Shown: in pieces, positions 7,590-15,459 of the stretch
Layout: every line of letters begins with the position of its first letter
How positions within the stretch are numbered: position 1 is the stretch's first letter
Program-made: the position numbers and the translations under genes
Notes under the pieces: generated by a model
Database searches by the model: none
What the model saw: only the letters and a program-made list of their open reading frames with translations
What the model was told of the DNA's origin: nothing
Assembly: GCF_042676985.1 (NCBI RefSeq)
Contig: NZ_JBHTIK010000001.1
Coordinates: forward strand, 248,001 to 312,000
Direction of reading: 5' to 3'
Length of the DNA stretch: 64,000 nucleotides
Source of the DNA: Sphingosinicella xenopeptidilytica
GTDB taxonomy: Bacteria > Pseudomonadota > Alphaproteobacteria > Sphingomonadales > Sphingomonadaceae

Positions 7590-7892
7590 GTGTCGCCTCC
7601 TGCCGCGCGGTTGTGGATAAGCCCCCGGACGACTCGATTAAGGACTCAGCGGATAACCGGCAAGCGCGTGGTCGTTCATCGTCCCACCGGTCGGTAGCGG
7701 CAGATCATCCCCAGGTGGACAATCCAAAACGCTTCCTGTGAATCCGGTGGATAAGTCGTGCCCTGCGAAGCAAACCCGTGCGATGCGTCACCGGGCTGCG
7801 TCATGCTTGCCTGTGGACTTCACAGGAAACCCCGTTATCCCCAGCCCAACAATCATCCAAATCCATTTCTATATATTTATAAGAGAAGAGAT
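7590..7892. other. oriC: probable chromosomal replication origin (oriC)
   Basis: A 303-bp gene-free gap between divergent ppsR and hemE, the position of oriC in Caulobacter and Rickettsia. A perfect DnaA box (TGTGGATAA, complement of TTATCCACA) lies at 7612-7620. One-mismatch boxes are GGTGGATAA at 7746-7754 and TTATCCCCA at 7835-7843. Weaker candidates are at 7648-7656, 7705-7713, 7714-7722 and 7812-7820. An AT-rich tract at 7861-7894, just before hemE, could be the unwinding element. GANTC sites occur at 7631, 7643 and 7740. The same gap must also hold the ppsR and hemE promoters. Confidence 0.82.
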
Positions 7893-8915
7893 ATGGGGTT
7901 CCGGTCCTTGCTCGCAGTGCTGAACGGTGAACGGCAGGCTGTGCCGCCGGTGTGGTTCATGCGTCAGGCGGGGCGTTATCTGCCGGAGTATCGCGCGCTT
8001 CGTGCCGAGAAGGGCGGTTTCCTTGCATTGGTGTACGACAGTGACGCCGCAGCGGAGATCACCCTGCAGCCGATCCGGCGCTTCGGCTTCGACGGCGCGA
8101 TCCTCTTTTCGGATATATTGATCGTGCCGCACGCGATGGGCCAGACACTGACGTTCACGGCTGGCGAAGGCCCGCAGCTCGCCCCGCAGCTCGCGGGTGC
8201 GCGGCTGGAGGATCTGAGCGCCGCGCCGCATCACCTCGACGCGATTTACGAGACGGTTCGCAAGGTCGCCACTGCGCTTCCGAATGAAACCACCTTCCTG
8301 GGCTTCGCAGGCGCCCCGTGGACGGTCGCGACCTACATGGCGGCGGGAGAGGGTAGTCGGGATCAGGCGGCGGCGCGACTGATGGCCTACAGGGAGCCTG
8401 AGCGCTTCTCCGCGTTGATCGACGCGATCGTTGACGTCACCGTGGACTATCTCGCCGGTCAGGTCGCTGCGGGCGTCCATGCGGTGCAGATTTTCGACAG
8501 CTGGTCCGGCAGTCTTGCGCCGCAAGAATTCGATCGCTGGGTGATCGCGCCGACGCGCGCGATCGTAGAGCGGCTGAAAGCGCGCACGGCGGTGCCGATC
8601 ATCGGTTTCCCGAAGGGCGCGGGCGGCAATCTGCCACGCTATGCGCGCGAAACCGGCGTCGATGCCGTCGGGCTCGACGAAACCGTGGACCTGGTGTGGG
8701 CGGATGAGGCGTTGCCAAAAGGCCTGCCGGTGCAGGGCAATCTCGATCCCTTGCTGCTGCTCGCGGGTGGGGATGCGCTGCCCGCGGCGGTACGGCGTAT
8801 TCGCGAAGCGCTTGCCGCCCGCCCGCATGTCTTCAATCTCGGCCACGGCATCGACAAGGAAACACCGATCGCGCACGTCGAGGCCGCGCTCGCCGCGATC
8901 CGGAAGCCGCTGTAG
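7893..8915 (+). CDS. hemE: uroporphyrinogen decarboxylase
   Basis: 340 aa from ATG 7893, preceded by a GAGAAGAG ribosome-binding site; the frame is open 45 codons upstream but that part covers the DnaA-box region. The N-terminus has PVWFMRQAGRYLPEYR, the substrate-binding signature, then SDILIVPHAMG with the catalytic Asp and FDSWSGSL and NLGHGI near the C-terminus. It decarboxylates uroporphyrinogen III to coproporphyrinogen III in haem synthesis. The next gene, hemJ, starts at the very next base after its stop. Confidence 0.96.
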   Translation: MGFRSLLAVLNGERQAVPPVWFMRQAGRYLPEYRALRAEKGGFLALVYDSDAAAEITLQPIRRFGFDGAILFSDILIVPHAMGQTLTFTAGEGPQLAPQLAGARLEDLSAAPHHLDAIYETVRKVATALPNETTFLGFAGAPWTVATYMAAGEGSRDQAAARLMAYREPERFSALIDAIVDVTVDYLAGQVAAGVHAVQIFDSWSGSLAPQEFDRWVIAPTRAIVERLKARTAVPIIGFPKGAGGNLPRYARETGVDAVGLDETVDLVWADEALPKGLPVQGNLDPLLLLAGGDALPAAVRRIREALAARPHVFNLGHGIDKETPIAHVEAALAAIRKPL

Positions 8916-9368
8916 ATGGAAAGCTGGGTCGGCTGGCTCGGGGCCGCGCACCTCTGGGTGCGGGCTTTCCACATCATTTTCGTGATCTTCTGGATGGCGG
9001 GCATGTTCATGCTGCCGCGCTATCTCGTCTATCAGCACCCGGTCGAGCCCGGGTCGCCCGAGGATAAGCTGTGGATCACGCGCATCGAGCGGCTCCGCAA
9101 GATCATCGTCGGCCCCGCCATGATCATGGTCTGGGTGCTCGGCCTCGCGCTCGCCTTCAATCTCGGCTTCGCCGGCAACGGCTGGCTCCACGCGAAGCTC
9201 GCGATCGTGTTCCTGTTCTCGAGCTTCCACGGCTGGATCGTGGGCGTTTCGAAAAAGATGGCGCGTGGAGAGCGCCCGGTGAGCGAACGCGGCCTCCGGA
9301 TGCTGAACGAACTTCCGAGCCTCGTTACGATCGTCGTCGTGCTGCTCGCGGTGCTCCGGCCGTTCTGA
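8916..9368 (+). CDS. hemJ: protoporphyrinogen oxidase HemJ
   Basis: 150 aa with about four membrane segments. It contains the family hallmark (W)xRAFHIIFVIFWMAGMFMLPRYLVYQ near residues 15-40, with the conserved His, and LHAKLAIVF with the conserved Lys near residue 90. HemJ is the coenzyme-independent protoporphyrinogen IX oxidase used by many alphaproteobacteria in place of HemG/HemY. It abuts hemE without a spacer, forming a two-step haem operon upstream of rho. Confidence 0.92.
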   Translation: MESWVGWLGAAHLWVRAFHIIFVIFWMAGMFMLPRYLVYQHPVEPGSPEDKLWITRIERLRKIIVGPAMIMVWVLGLALAFNLGFAGNGWLHAKLAIVFLFSSFHGWIVGVSKKMARGERPVSERGLRMLNELPSLVTIVVVLLAVLRPF

Positions 9369-9373
9369 TCCGC

Positions 9374-9402
9374 TTGACTTCCACCGGGCGCGTTCCTAAG
9401 TC
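9374..9402 (+). promoter_or_regulatory. candidate promoter of rho
   Basis: TTGACT at 9374-9379 is followed by a 17-bp spacer and TAAGTC at 9397-9402, in the 138-bp gap before rho. The -35 element is good and the -10 element poor. Short inverted repeats (GACTT/AAGTC at 9376-9380 and 9398-9402, CTTGAC/GTCAAG at 9373-9378 and 9409-9414) overlap it, so the leader could fold. Rho genes are commonly autoregulated through their leaders; that role here is inference. Confidence 0.3.
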
Positions 9403-9506
9403 GGGGGTCAAGTCCTCGTTCTGAGGCGCCCGCGCAGGGCATTGTTTCGTTTTCTGACGTATCTCCCTGGCGCCAGCTTTTCACACGATTCACCGAAGGC
9501 CCACCG

Positions 9507-10769
9507 ATGGTCATGCACCTTAAAGACCTCAAGAAGAAAACCCCCGCCGACCTCGTTGCCATGGCCGAAGAGCTTGGCGTCGAGGGCGCGTCCACGATGC
9601 GCAAGCAGGATCTGCTGTTCTCGATCCTGAAAGCGCTTGCCGACAACGATGAACAGATCATGGGCGGCGGCACCATCGAGGTGCTGCCCGACGGCTTCGG
9701 CTTCCTGCGCTCGCCCGAAGCGAACTACCTCGCCGGGCCGGACGACATTTACGTATCGCCGAACCAGGTCCGCAAGTTCGGTCTCCGCACCGGCGACACG
9801 GTCGAAGGCGAAATCCGCGGCCCCAAGGACGGCGAACGCTATTTCGCGCTCACCAAGCTCTCGCTCATCAACTTCGACGATCCCGAGCAGGTCCGCCACC
9901 GCGTCAATTTCGACAACCTGACGCCGCTCTATCCGGACGAGAAGCTGACGCTCGACACGCTCGATCCGACGCTGAAGGACAAGTCCGCGCGCGTCATCGA
10001 TATCATCGCGCCGCAGGGCAAGGGCCAGCGCGCACTGATCGTCGCCCCGCCGCGCACGGGTAAGACCGTGCTCCTCCAGAACATCGCGAAGGCGATTACC
10101 GACAACCACCCCGAGGTGTTCCTGATCGTGCTGCTGATCGACGAGCGGCCCGAGGAAGTCACCGACATGCAGCGCAGCGTGAAGGGTGAGGTCGTCTCCT
10201 CGACCTTCGACGAGCCGGCGACGCGTCACGTACAAGTCTCTGAAATGGTTATTGAAAAGGCAAAGCGCCTTGTCGAGCACAAGAAGGACGTCGTGATCCT
10301 GCTCGATTCGATCACGCGCCTTGGCCGCGCTTACAACACCGTCGTGCCGTCGTCGGGCAAGGTGCTTACGGGCGGTGTCGATGCGAACGCGCTGCAGCGT
10401 CCGAAACGCTTCTTCGGCGCCGCGCGCAACATCGAAGAAGGCGGTTCGCTCTCGATCATCGCCACCGCACTCATCGATACCGGCAGCCGCATGGACGAGG
10501 TGATCTTCGAAGAGTTCAAGGGTACCGGCAACTCCGAGATCGTGCTCGACCGCAAGGTTGCCGACAAGCGCATCTTCCCGGCGATCGATGTGGGCAAGTC
10601 CGGCACCCGCAAGGAAGAGCTGCTCGTCGAGAAGGACAAGCTTTCGAAGATGTGGGTGCTGCGCCGCATCCTCATGCAGATGGGCACGGTCGACGCGATG
10701 GAATTCCTGCTCGACAAGATGAAGGATTCCAAGACCAACGACGATTTCTTCGCGGCAATGAACCAGTAG
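9507..10769 (+). CDS. rho: transcription termination factor Rho
   Basis: 420 aa. The N-terminal Rho_N domain is followed by the cold-shock-like RNA-binding domain (GFGFLRSPEANYLAGPDDIYVSP), the Walker A motif APPRTGKTVLLQ, Walker B VVILLDSITRLGRAYN and the secondary RNA-binding Q/R-loop region (GSLSIIATALIDTGSRMDEVIFEEFKGTGN). It forms the hexameric RNA helicase for factor-dependent termination. A GAAGG site at 9495-9499 favours ATG 9507 by spacing, although ATG 9513 gives the more family-typical N-terminus MHLKDLK. Confidence 0.97.
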   Translation: MVMHLKDLKKKTPADLVAMAEELGVEGASTMRKQDLLFSILKALADNDEQIMGGGTIEVLPDGFGFLRSPEANYLAGPDDIYVSPNQVRKFGLRTGDTVEGEIRGPKDGERYFALTKLSLINFDDPEQVRHRVNFDNLTPLYPDEKLTLDTLDPTLKDKSARVIDIIAPQGKGQRALIVAPPRTGKTVLLQNIAKAITDNHPEVFLIVLLIDERPEEVTDMQRSVKGEVVSSTFDEPATRHVQVSEMVIEKAKRLVEHKKDVVILLDSITRLGRAYNTVVPSSGKVLTGGVDANALQRPKRFFGAARNIEEGGSLSIIATALIDTGSRMDEVIFEEFKGTGNSEIVLDRKVADKRIFPAIDVGKSGTRKEELLVEKDKLSKMWVLRRILMQMGTVDAMEFLLDKMKDSKTNDDFFAAMNQ

Positions 10770-10791
10770 CACGACGGAGCGTTAGCGAACG

Positions 10792-11541
10792 ATGGATTTC
10801 AGCGTTCTTTTCGGCGTGGCGGGGGCCGCTGAGGCGGCCACAAGCCTCGGTGGACCGGCCGACATCTGGGCTGCCATCGTTCACGACTTCTCGAATATCG
10901 GTTCACCGGCTGCGCTCGCCGCGTTCACGCAGGTTCTGCTGATCGATATTGTCCTTGCGGGCGACAACGCCATCGTCGTCGGTGCGCTTGCGGCGGGTTT
11001 GCCGCCCGATCAGCGACGCAAGGTGATCATGATCGGCGTGCTTGCCGCGCTCGTGCTGCGCATCGCGTTCGCACTTGTCGTCACGCAGCTCATGCAGATC
11101 GTCGGACTTATTCTTGCAGGCGGGCTGCTGTTGCTGTGGGTCTCCTGGAAGATGTACCGCGAACTTCATCCGGCACGCGCTGGCGCATCGCCCGGATCGC
11201 CGGAGATCGCAGGCGACGAAGATTCGGGCATCCGCCCGGCGAAAAGCTTCCTGGCTGCAGCCTGGGCGGTCGCCGTCGCCGACGTTTCGATGAGCCTCGA
11301 CAACGTGCTTGCCGTCGCAGGTGCCGCGCGCGACCATCCGGGTATCCTGATCGTCGGGCTTGTGCTTTCCGTGGCGCTGATGGGCATCGCGGCGAACATC
11401 ATTGCCAAGTATATCGAGCGCTATCGCTGGATCGCCTATTTCGGCCTCATCGTGATTATCTACGTTGCGTTCAAGATGATCTACGAGGGGATCGTCGATC
11501 CTTCGGTGGGCGTGATGACACTCGGCGTGTTCGGCGGTTGA
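10792..11541 (+). CDS. TerC family integral membrane protein
   Basis: 249 aa with about seven hydrophobic segments. It contains the two TerC acidic motifs, LLIDIVLAGDNAIVVGALAAGL in the first half and VAVADVSMSLDNVLAVAGAA in the second, an internal-repeat arrangement with conserved Asp/Asn pairs. A charged cytoplasmic loop of about 25 residues lies between. TerC-like proteins (YjbE/Alx type) are implicated in manganese export and metal homeostasis. It lies 22 bp after rho. No yybP-ykoY manganese riboswitch is recognisable, and the gap is too short for one. Confidence 0.85.
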   Translation: MDFSVLFGVAGAAEAATSLGGPADIWAAIVHDFSNIGSPAALAAFTQVLLIDIVLAGDNAIVVGALAAGLPPDQRRKVIMIGVLAALVLRIAFALVVTQLMQIVGLILAGGLLLLWVSWKMYRELHPARAGASPGSPEIAGDEDSGIRPAKSFLAAAWAVAVADVSMSLDNVLAVAGAARDHPGILIVGLVLSVALMGIAANIIAKYIERYRWIAYFGLIVIIYVAFKMIYEGIVDPSVGVMTLGVFGG

Positions 11542-11645
11542 CACCGGCGAAGGGTCCGGACAGCATCCGCATCATGGATACGCGCAGTCTTTCACGCCGC
11601 CTCTGCAGCGGAGGCCAACTTCTGGCGGGCATTTAGCCCCGGACC

Positions 11646-11706
11646 CTGACGGCATGTCCCGACGGGTTCGGGGCAGTTCAGCCACGTCCCCCCCCAATGC
11701 CGTCAG
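11646..11706 (+). repeat. long inverted repeat in the leader of rnk
   Basis: CTGACGGCAT at 11646-11655 pairs perfectly with ATGCCGTCAG at 11697-11706, enclosing 41 nt that contain a second hairpin (CCCGA and TCGGG around a short loop) and a run of nine C. It lies 13 bp before the rnk start codon and could form a branched RNA structure that hides the ribosome-binding region. It is not a recognised riboswitch class. Confidence 0.5.
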
Positions 11707-11719
11707 AAAGACCTGTTCC

Positions 11720-12118
11720 ATGATCGACGCATCGCGTCCGCCGATTCACCTCATCGATTCCGAAGCCGAAAGGCTCGGAGATCTTGCCCTCGCCGCGGAG
11801 GCGCGCCTTCCCGAGGCCGCAGCGCTTCTCCTCCGCGAAATCGAACGCGCCGCCGTGCATGGCGTTGAAAGCTTCCCGCAGGGCGTCGTGCGCATGGGCG
11901 CGCGCGTCGATTTCATCGACGAGGGCAGCGGCGCCCGCCGGACGGTCGAACTCGTCTACCCGCCGGAAGCGGATATTGCGGCCGGCAAGCTTTCGATCCT
12001 TTCGCTCGTCGGCGCCGGGCTCATCGGTCTCGCTGAAGGTCAGACGATCCGCTGGCCGGACCGGAGTGGCGCGGAGCGGGTGCTCAGGATCGAGAAGGTC
12101 ACGCCTCCGGCAGCATGA
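11720..12118 (+). CDS. rnk: Rnk-like nucleoside diphosphate kinase regulator (GreA/GreB C-terminal domain)
   Basis: 132 aa from ATG 11720. The second half has the FKBP-like GreA/GreB C-terminal fold with VRMGARVDFID, VELVYPPEAD, LSILSLVGAGLIGLAEGQTI and a terminal LRIEKV. The short N-terminus replaces the coiled coil of Gre factors, as in Rnk. Rnk binds RNA polymerase near the secondary channel and affects nucleoside diphosphate kinase levels. Its 3' end overlaps the convergent qor gene by 20 bp. A strong inverted repeat precedes it. Confidence 0.88.
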   Translation: MIDASRPPIHLIDSEAERLGDLALAAEARLPEAAALLLREIERAAVHGVESFPQGVVRMGARVDFIDEGSGARRTVELVYPPEADIAAGKLSILSLVGAGLIGLAEGQTIRWPDRSGAERVLRIEKVTPPAA

Positions 12119-13073
12119 TCGTCGCGCCCGTGGTCTTGCGCGCCTCGAGATCGCGGTGGACCTGCGCGGCGTCTATAAGCGCGTGGCGCTGGTGGATATC
12201 GGCCTTCAGCTTGCCGGTGGCGAGCATTTCAAGGAAGCGGGCCGATCCGGCGCGGAAGTCCTCAGGCGTGGCGTAATAGTGCGCGACCGTCGGGCGTGTG
12301 ACGAAGAGCGAGCCTTTGGCGGCGAGAATGCCGAGGTCGACGCCCGTCACGGGCCCCGAGGCGTTGCCGAAGCTCACAAGGAGCCCGCGCGTGCGGAGCG
12401 CCGACAGCGATACATCCCACGTTGCCTTGCCGACGCCGTCGAACACCGCGTCCACCCCGGTGCCGCCCGTCATCTCCCGTGCTGTGGTGGCGGCGTCGGC
12501 ATAGTCGCAGACGACATCGGCACCCGCAGACCGTGCGAGCGCCTGCTTGTCAGCGGATCCGGCCGTGGCGACGACGCGGACGCCGATCGCCTTCAGCCAC
12601 TGGACGAGGAGCAGCCCGACACCGCCCGCGGCCGCGTGAACGAGCGCTGCGTCTGCGGCTTTCACGCGGGCACAGCGTTCGACGAGATATTCGGTGGTTG
12701 CCGCCTTCAGCATCACGCCTGCCGCGTCTTCGTCCGGCAGGGTGTCCGGAAGCTTCAGCGCCTGTGTAGCTGGAATGTTGCGATGCGTGGCATAGGCGCC
12801 GGGTCTTCCCGTGAAGTAGCCGATGCGGTCTCCCGGCGCGAAGCCGCTCACGCCCTCGCCGATGGCTTCGACGACGCCGGCGGCTTCGATGCCGGGCGCG
12901 GCGGGAAGGCTGACCGGGTAGAGCCCGCTACGGTGGTAGGTATCGATGAAGTTGACCCCGATCGCTGTATGCCGGATCGCGAGTTCGCCGGGGCCGGGCG
13001 GGACGGGCGTGAAATCCTGCCGTTCGATCACCTCGGGCCCACCGGTTTTCTGAAACGCCATTCGATACGCCAT
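12099..13073 (-). CDS. qor: NADPH:quinone oxidoreductase, zeta-crystallin family (MDR)
   Basis: 324 aa from ATG 13073, preceded by AAGGAAAG. A zinc-free medium-chain dehydrogenase: GroES-like N-terminal domain (GVNFIDTYHRSGLYP, PGIEAAGVVEAIGEGV), a Rossmann segment (VHAAAGGVGLLLVQWLKAIG) and VFDGVGKATW. These are the hallmarks of Qor/QOR1, which reduces quinones using NADPH. It follows the GNAT gene on the same strand by 11 bp, so the two probably form one transcript. Confidence 0.9.
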   Translation of the reverse strand: MAYRMAFQKTGGPEVIERQDFTPVPPGPGELAIRHTAIGVNFIDTYHRSGLYPVSLPAAPGIEAAGVVEAIGEGVSGFAPGDRIGYFTGRPGAYATHRNIPATQALKLPDTLPDEDAAGVMLKAATTEYLVERCARVKAADAALVHAAAGGVGLLLVQWLKAIGVRVVATAGSADKQALARSAGADVVCDYADAATTAREMTGGTGVDAVFDGVGKATWDVSLSALRTRGLLVSFGNASGPVTGVDLGILAAKGSLFVTRPTVAHYYATPEDFRAGSARFLEMLATGKLKADIHQRHALIDAAQVHRDLEARKTTGATIMLPEA

Positions 13074-13084
13074 CGGACTTTCCT

Positions 13085-13603
13085 TCACAGCAGTTTCTGC
13101 ATGAACACGAGTGTGAGCCAGCGATCGAACTTGCGCCCGACCTCGCGCAGCCGCCCCGCTTCCTCGAAGCCGAGTGCGCGGTGAAAGGCAAGGCTTCCCG
13201 CGTTTTCGGAATCGACTCCGCCAACGAGCGTATGGAGGCCGCGGCCGCGTGCGAGATCGATCAACGCTTCAAGAAGCTGCCGTTCATAGCCGTGGCCGCG
13301 ATATGTGTTTGAAACATATACGGAATGTTCGGCCGTGCCAGCGTAGGCCTGCTTGGCGCGGAAGGAGCCGAAGCTGCCGAAGCCGGCGACATCGTTCGCG
13401 GCGTCCGCAACGAGGACGGGCCAGCCGTCCGCCAGCTTTGCAGTGCGCCATTCGGCAACGCGCTCCGCAGTCCACGGCTCGTGATCATACCACGCGGTCG
13501 TATTGAGGATCGCGTCATTGACGATGGCGAGAATTCCCGCGTCATCGTCGGCACGCGCAGCCCCGATGATGGCGGGGTCAGCCACGGGGTACGCCGGAGG
13601 CAT
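13085..13603 (-). CDS. GNAT N-acetyltransferase, phosphinothricin-acetyltransferase-like
   Basis: 172 aa. The acetyl-CoA binding segment is STxYVSNTYRGHGYERQLLEALIDLAR, and GVDSENAGSLAFHRALGFEEAGRLREVGRKFDRWLTLVFMQK is the C-terminal half typical of the Pat/MnaT/YncA group. The P-loop reads RGHGYE instead of the usual RGxGxG/A. Substrates of this group include phosphinothricin, methionine sulfoximine and sulfone, and L-methionine or amine compounds. The actual substrate is unknown. It is upstream of qor in the same operon. Confidence 0.85.
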   Translation of the reverse strand: MPPAYPVADPAIIGAARADDDAGILAIVNDAILNTTAWYDHEPWTAERVAEWRTAKLADGWPVLVADAANDVAGFGSFGSFRAKQAYAGTAEHSVYVSNTYRGHGYERQLLEALIDLARGRGLHTLVGGVDSENAGSLAFHRALGFEEAGRLREVGRKFDRWLTLVFMQKLL

Positions 13604-13683
13604 GGGAACGCTTCAGTGTTTCGTTTCGGAGCGCCTCTGCCATGGGTCTGATCTTCCCGGTTTCGCTCTGTTCTTTTTCTGTT

Positions 13684-13732
13684 GCGTCGTTTTTGCGCAA
13701 AACCGGTTCCCACTTTTGCGCGCGATGCTTTA
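13684..13732. repeat. dispersed palindromic repeat, copy A
   Basis: About 49 bp with the core GCGCAAAACCGGTTCCCACTTTTGCGC in the orientation of copy C. It shares the AACCGGTTCCCACTTTT core and GATGC ends with copies B (19661) and C (20292). The arms form an imperfect hairpin. It lies in the 181-bp gap between the GNAT gene and the DUF6489 gene, which shows nothing else except the ribosome-binding site of the latter. Confidence 0.7.
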
Positions 13733-13784
13733 GCGTCTCGAACCTATCCGCCACCGTGCGGCTTTCACAAGAGGAGGGGCGCCC

Positions 13785-14036
13785 ATGAAGGTGAATATCG
13801 AGATCGACTGCTCCCCGGAAGAAGCGCGCGCGTTCATGGGGCTTCCCGATGTCCGCCCGCTGCACGACCTTTACATCGATCGCATGACGGGTCTCATGAA
13901 GGACGGCATCACGGCAGGGGATGTCGAGCGTCTTATGTCCAATTGGATGCCGAGCGCGGCGAGCGGGATCGGCGAGGTGCAGAAGGCGATGTGGAACGCC
14001 ATGACCGGAGGCGTCACGAGCGGCAAGAAGGGTTAG
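13785..14036 (+). CDS. small DUF6489-like protein
   Basis: 83 aa, preceded by a strong GAGGAGGGG ribosome-binding site. It begins with a strand of sequence VNIEIDCSPEEARAFMGLPD and continues as amphipathic helices containing two Trp residues (SNWMPSAA, AMWNAM). It resembles the short DUF6489 proteins found in sphingomonads and relatives; function unknown. No signal peptide or membrane segment. It precedes mnmE by 27 bp on the same strand. Homologues may have phasin-like helices, but that is speculation. Confidence 0.75.
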   Translation: MKVNIEIDCSPEEARAFMGLPDVRPLHDLYIDRMTGLMKDGITAGDVERLMSNWMPSAASGIGEVQKAMWNAMTGGVTSGKKG

Positions 14037-14063
14037 TACCCGACGCCATGACGTCATTTCTAA

Positions 14064-15359
14064 ATGATTGAAAAGAAAACGATATTCTCCTTATCGTCAG
14101 GCCGGCCGCCTGCCGGTGTCGCGGTTGTTCGTGTGTCGGGTTCGGCAGCGAGCGCGGCATTGCTGGCGCTTGGTGGACGTTTGCCCGCACCGCGCCGTGC
14201 AACGCTCGTGCGCCTTCGGGATGCCGGAACGCCGATCGATGACGCGCTGGTCCTGTGGTTTCCCGCACCCGCAAGCTTCACGGGAGAAGACGTTGCCGAG
14301 CTCCACGTCACGGGTGGCCCGGCGGTGGTTGCGGCACTGCTGCGTGCGCTGGGTGCGATCGAGGGATTGCGCCCGGCCGAGCCCGGGGAATTCACGCGGC
14401 GGGCGTTCGACAACGGCAAGCTCGATCTTACGGAAGCCGAGGGGCTTGCCGACCTCATCGATGCGGAGACCGAAGCGCAGCGGCGTCAGGCGCTACGGCA
14501 GGCATCGGGCGGCCTGCGGGCGCTTGCTGAAAGCTGGCATGGACGGCTGCTTTCGATCCTCGCTGAAACCGAAGCGTCACTGGATTTCGGCGATGACGAA
14601 GAGGATGTCAGCACACGGCTTGTTGAAGGCGAGGGGCCGGAGATCATGGCACTCGCGCGCGAGATCGAAAGTCACCTGGGTAACTACCAATTTGCGGAAC
14701 GCCTGCGACGCGGTCTAATCATCGTTCTGCTCGGCGCACCGAATGCCGGGAAATCGAGTCTGATTAATGCGCTCGCCAAGCGCGACGTTGCCATCGTCTC
14801 ACCCGAGGCGGGCACCACGCGCGACGTGATCGAGGTGCATCTCGATCTCGGCGGCGTTGCCGCGACGCTTGTCGATACGGCGGGCCTTCGCGATGCGGAG
14901 GGCGCTGTTGAAGCCGAAGGTGTCCGCCGCGCGCGTGAACGCGCAGACGAGGCGGATCTCGTGGTCTTTCTTGTCGGCCCGGATGATCGGGACACGACGA
15001 TCCCGGCGGAGGCGGTAGTCGTCGAGTCAAAGGCGGATCTTCGTGTCGACCCTATGGGCGAACGGCTGCGCGTGTCCGCGGTGACGGGAGAGGGGCTTGC
15101 AGCGCTTGAATCGCTCCTCGTGGAGAGGACAAGCGCACTGGCCGGGGCGGGGCAGGATGCTCTGGTAACACATGCGCGTCAGCGCGATGCGCTTGCCGAA
15201 TGCCGACACGCGCTGATCGTTTCTTCTGAGGAGCCCGACGTTGTACTACGGGCCGAATCGTTGAGGGTTGCGATGCGCGCTCTGGGCCGGCTGACGGGCC
15301 GGGTTGGCGTCGAGGACATACTGGATATTGTGTTTGGACGCTTCTGCATTGGCAAATGA
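14064..15359 (+). CDS. mnmE: tRNA uridine-5-carboxymethylaminomethyl synthesis GTPase MnmE
   Basis: 431 aa. The N-terminal folate-binding domain (TIFSLSSGRPPAGVAVVRVSG) is followed by a central G domain inserted in a helical domain. G1 is GAPNAGKSS, G2 GTTRDVIEVHL and G3 DTAGLRD. G4 is degenerate, ESKADL in place of NKxD. The C-terminal FCIGK carries the conserved Cys. With MnmG it modifies U34 of tRNAs. The first parS site begins at the base after the stop codon. Confidence 0.96.
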   Translation: MIEKKTIFSLSSGRPPAGVAVVRVSGSAASAALLALGGRLPAPRRATLVRLRDAGTPIDDALVLWFPAPASFTGEDVAELHVTGGPAVVAALLRALGAIEGLRPAEPGEFTRRAFDNGKLDLTEAEGLADLIDAETEAQRRQALRQASGGLRALAESWHGRLLSILAETEASLDFGDDEEDVSTRLVEGEGPEIMALAREIESHLGNYQFAERLRRGLIIVLLGAPNAGKSSLINALAKRDVAIVSPEAGTTRDVIEVHLDLGGVAATLVDTAGLRDAEGAVEAEGVRRARERADEADLVVFLVGPDDRDTTIPAEAVVVESKADLRVDPMGERLRVSAVTGEGLAALESLLVERTSALAGAGQDALVTHARQRDALAECRHALIVSSEEPDVVLRAESLRVAMRALGRLTGRVGVEDILDIVFGRFCIGK

Positions 15360-15375
15360 TGTTTCACGTGAAACA
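15360..15375. other. parS: parS centromere site 1
   Basis: TGTTTCACGTGAAACA, a perfect 16-bp palindrome identical to the canonical ParB-binding parS sequence. It begins directly after the mnmE stop codon. parA and parB are encoded about 2.6 and 3.4 kb downstream. Confidence 0.95.
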
Positions 15376-15399
15376 TTTTCCGCCGTTCTGAGGGGGCAT

Positions 15400-15415
15400 T
15401 GTTTCACGTGAAACA
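15400..15415. other. parS: parS centromere site 2
   Basis: A second perfect TGTTTCACGTGAAACA, 40 bp (centre to centre) from site 1 in the 100-bp mnmE-mnmG gap. Paired sites of this kind can nucleate ParB spreading. The pair could also act as hairpins in the intergenic transcript. Confidence 0.95.
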
Positions 15416-15459
15416 CGACGTCGACACGAAGCGCCGATTCGGATAGTTCGTCACCCATA

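Noticed and set aside
7738..7892. Start of hemE at 7758 or coding in the origin gap
   Set aside because: The extra 45 residues are not family-like and cover DnaA boxes; ATG 7893 has a proper ribosome-binding site and the canonical N-terminus.
10770..10791. Manganese riboswitch upstream of the TerC gene
   Set aside because: The gap to rho is only 22 bp, too short for any known class.
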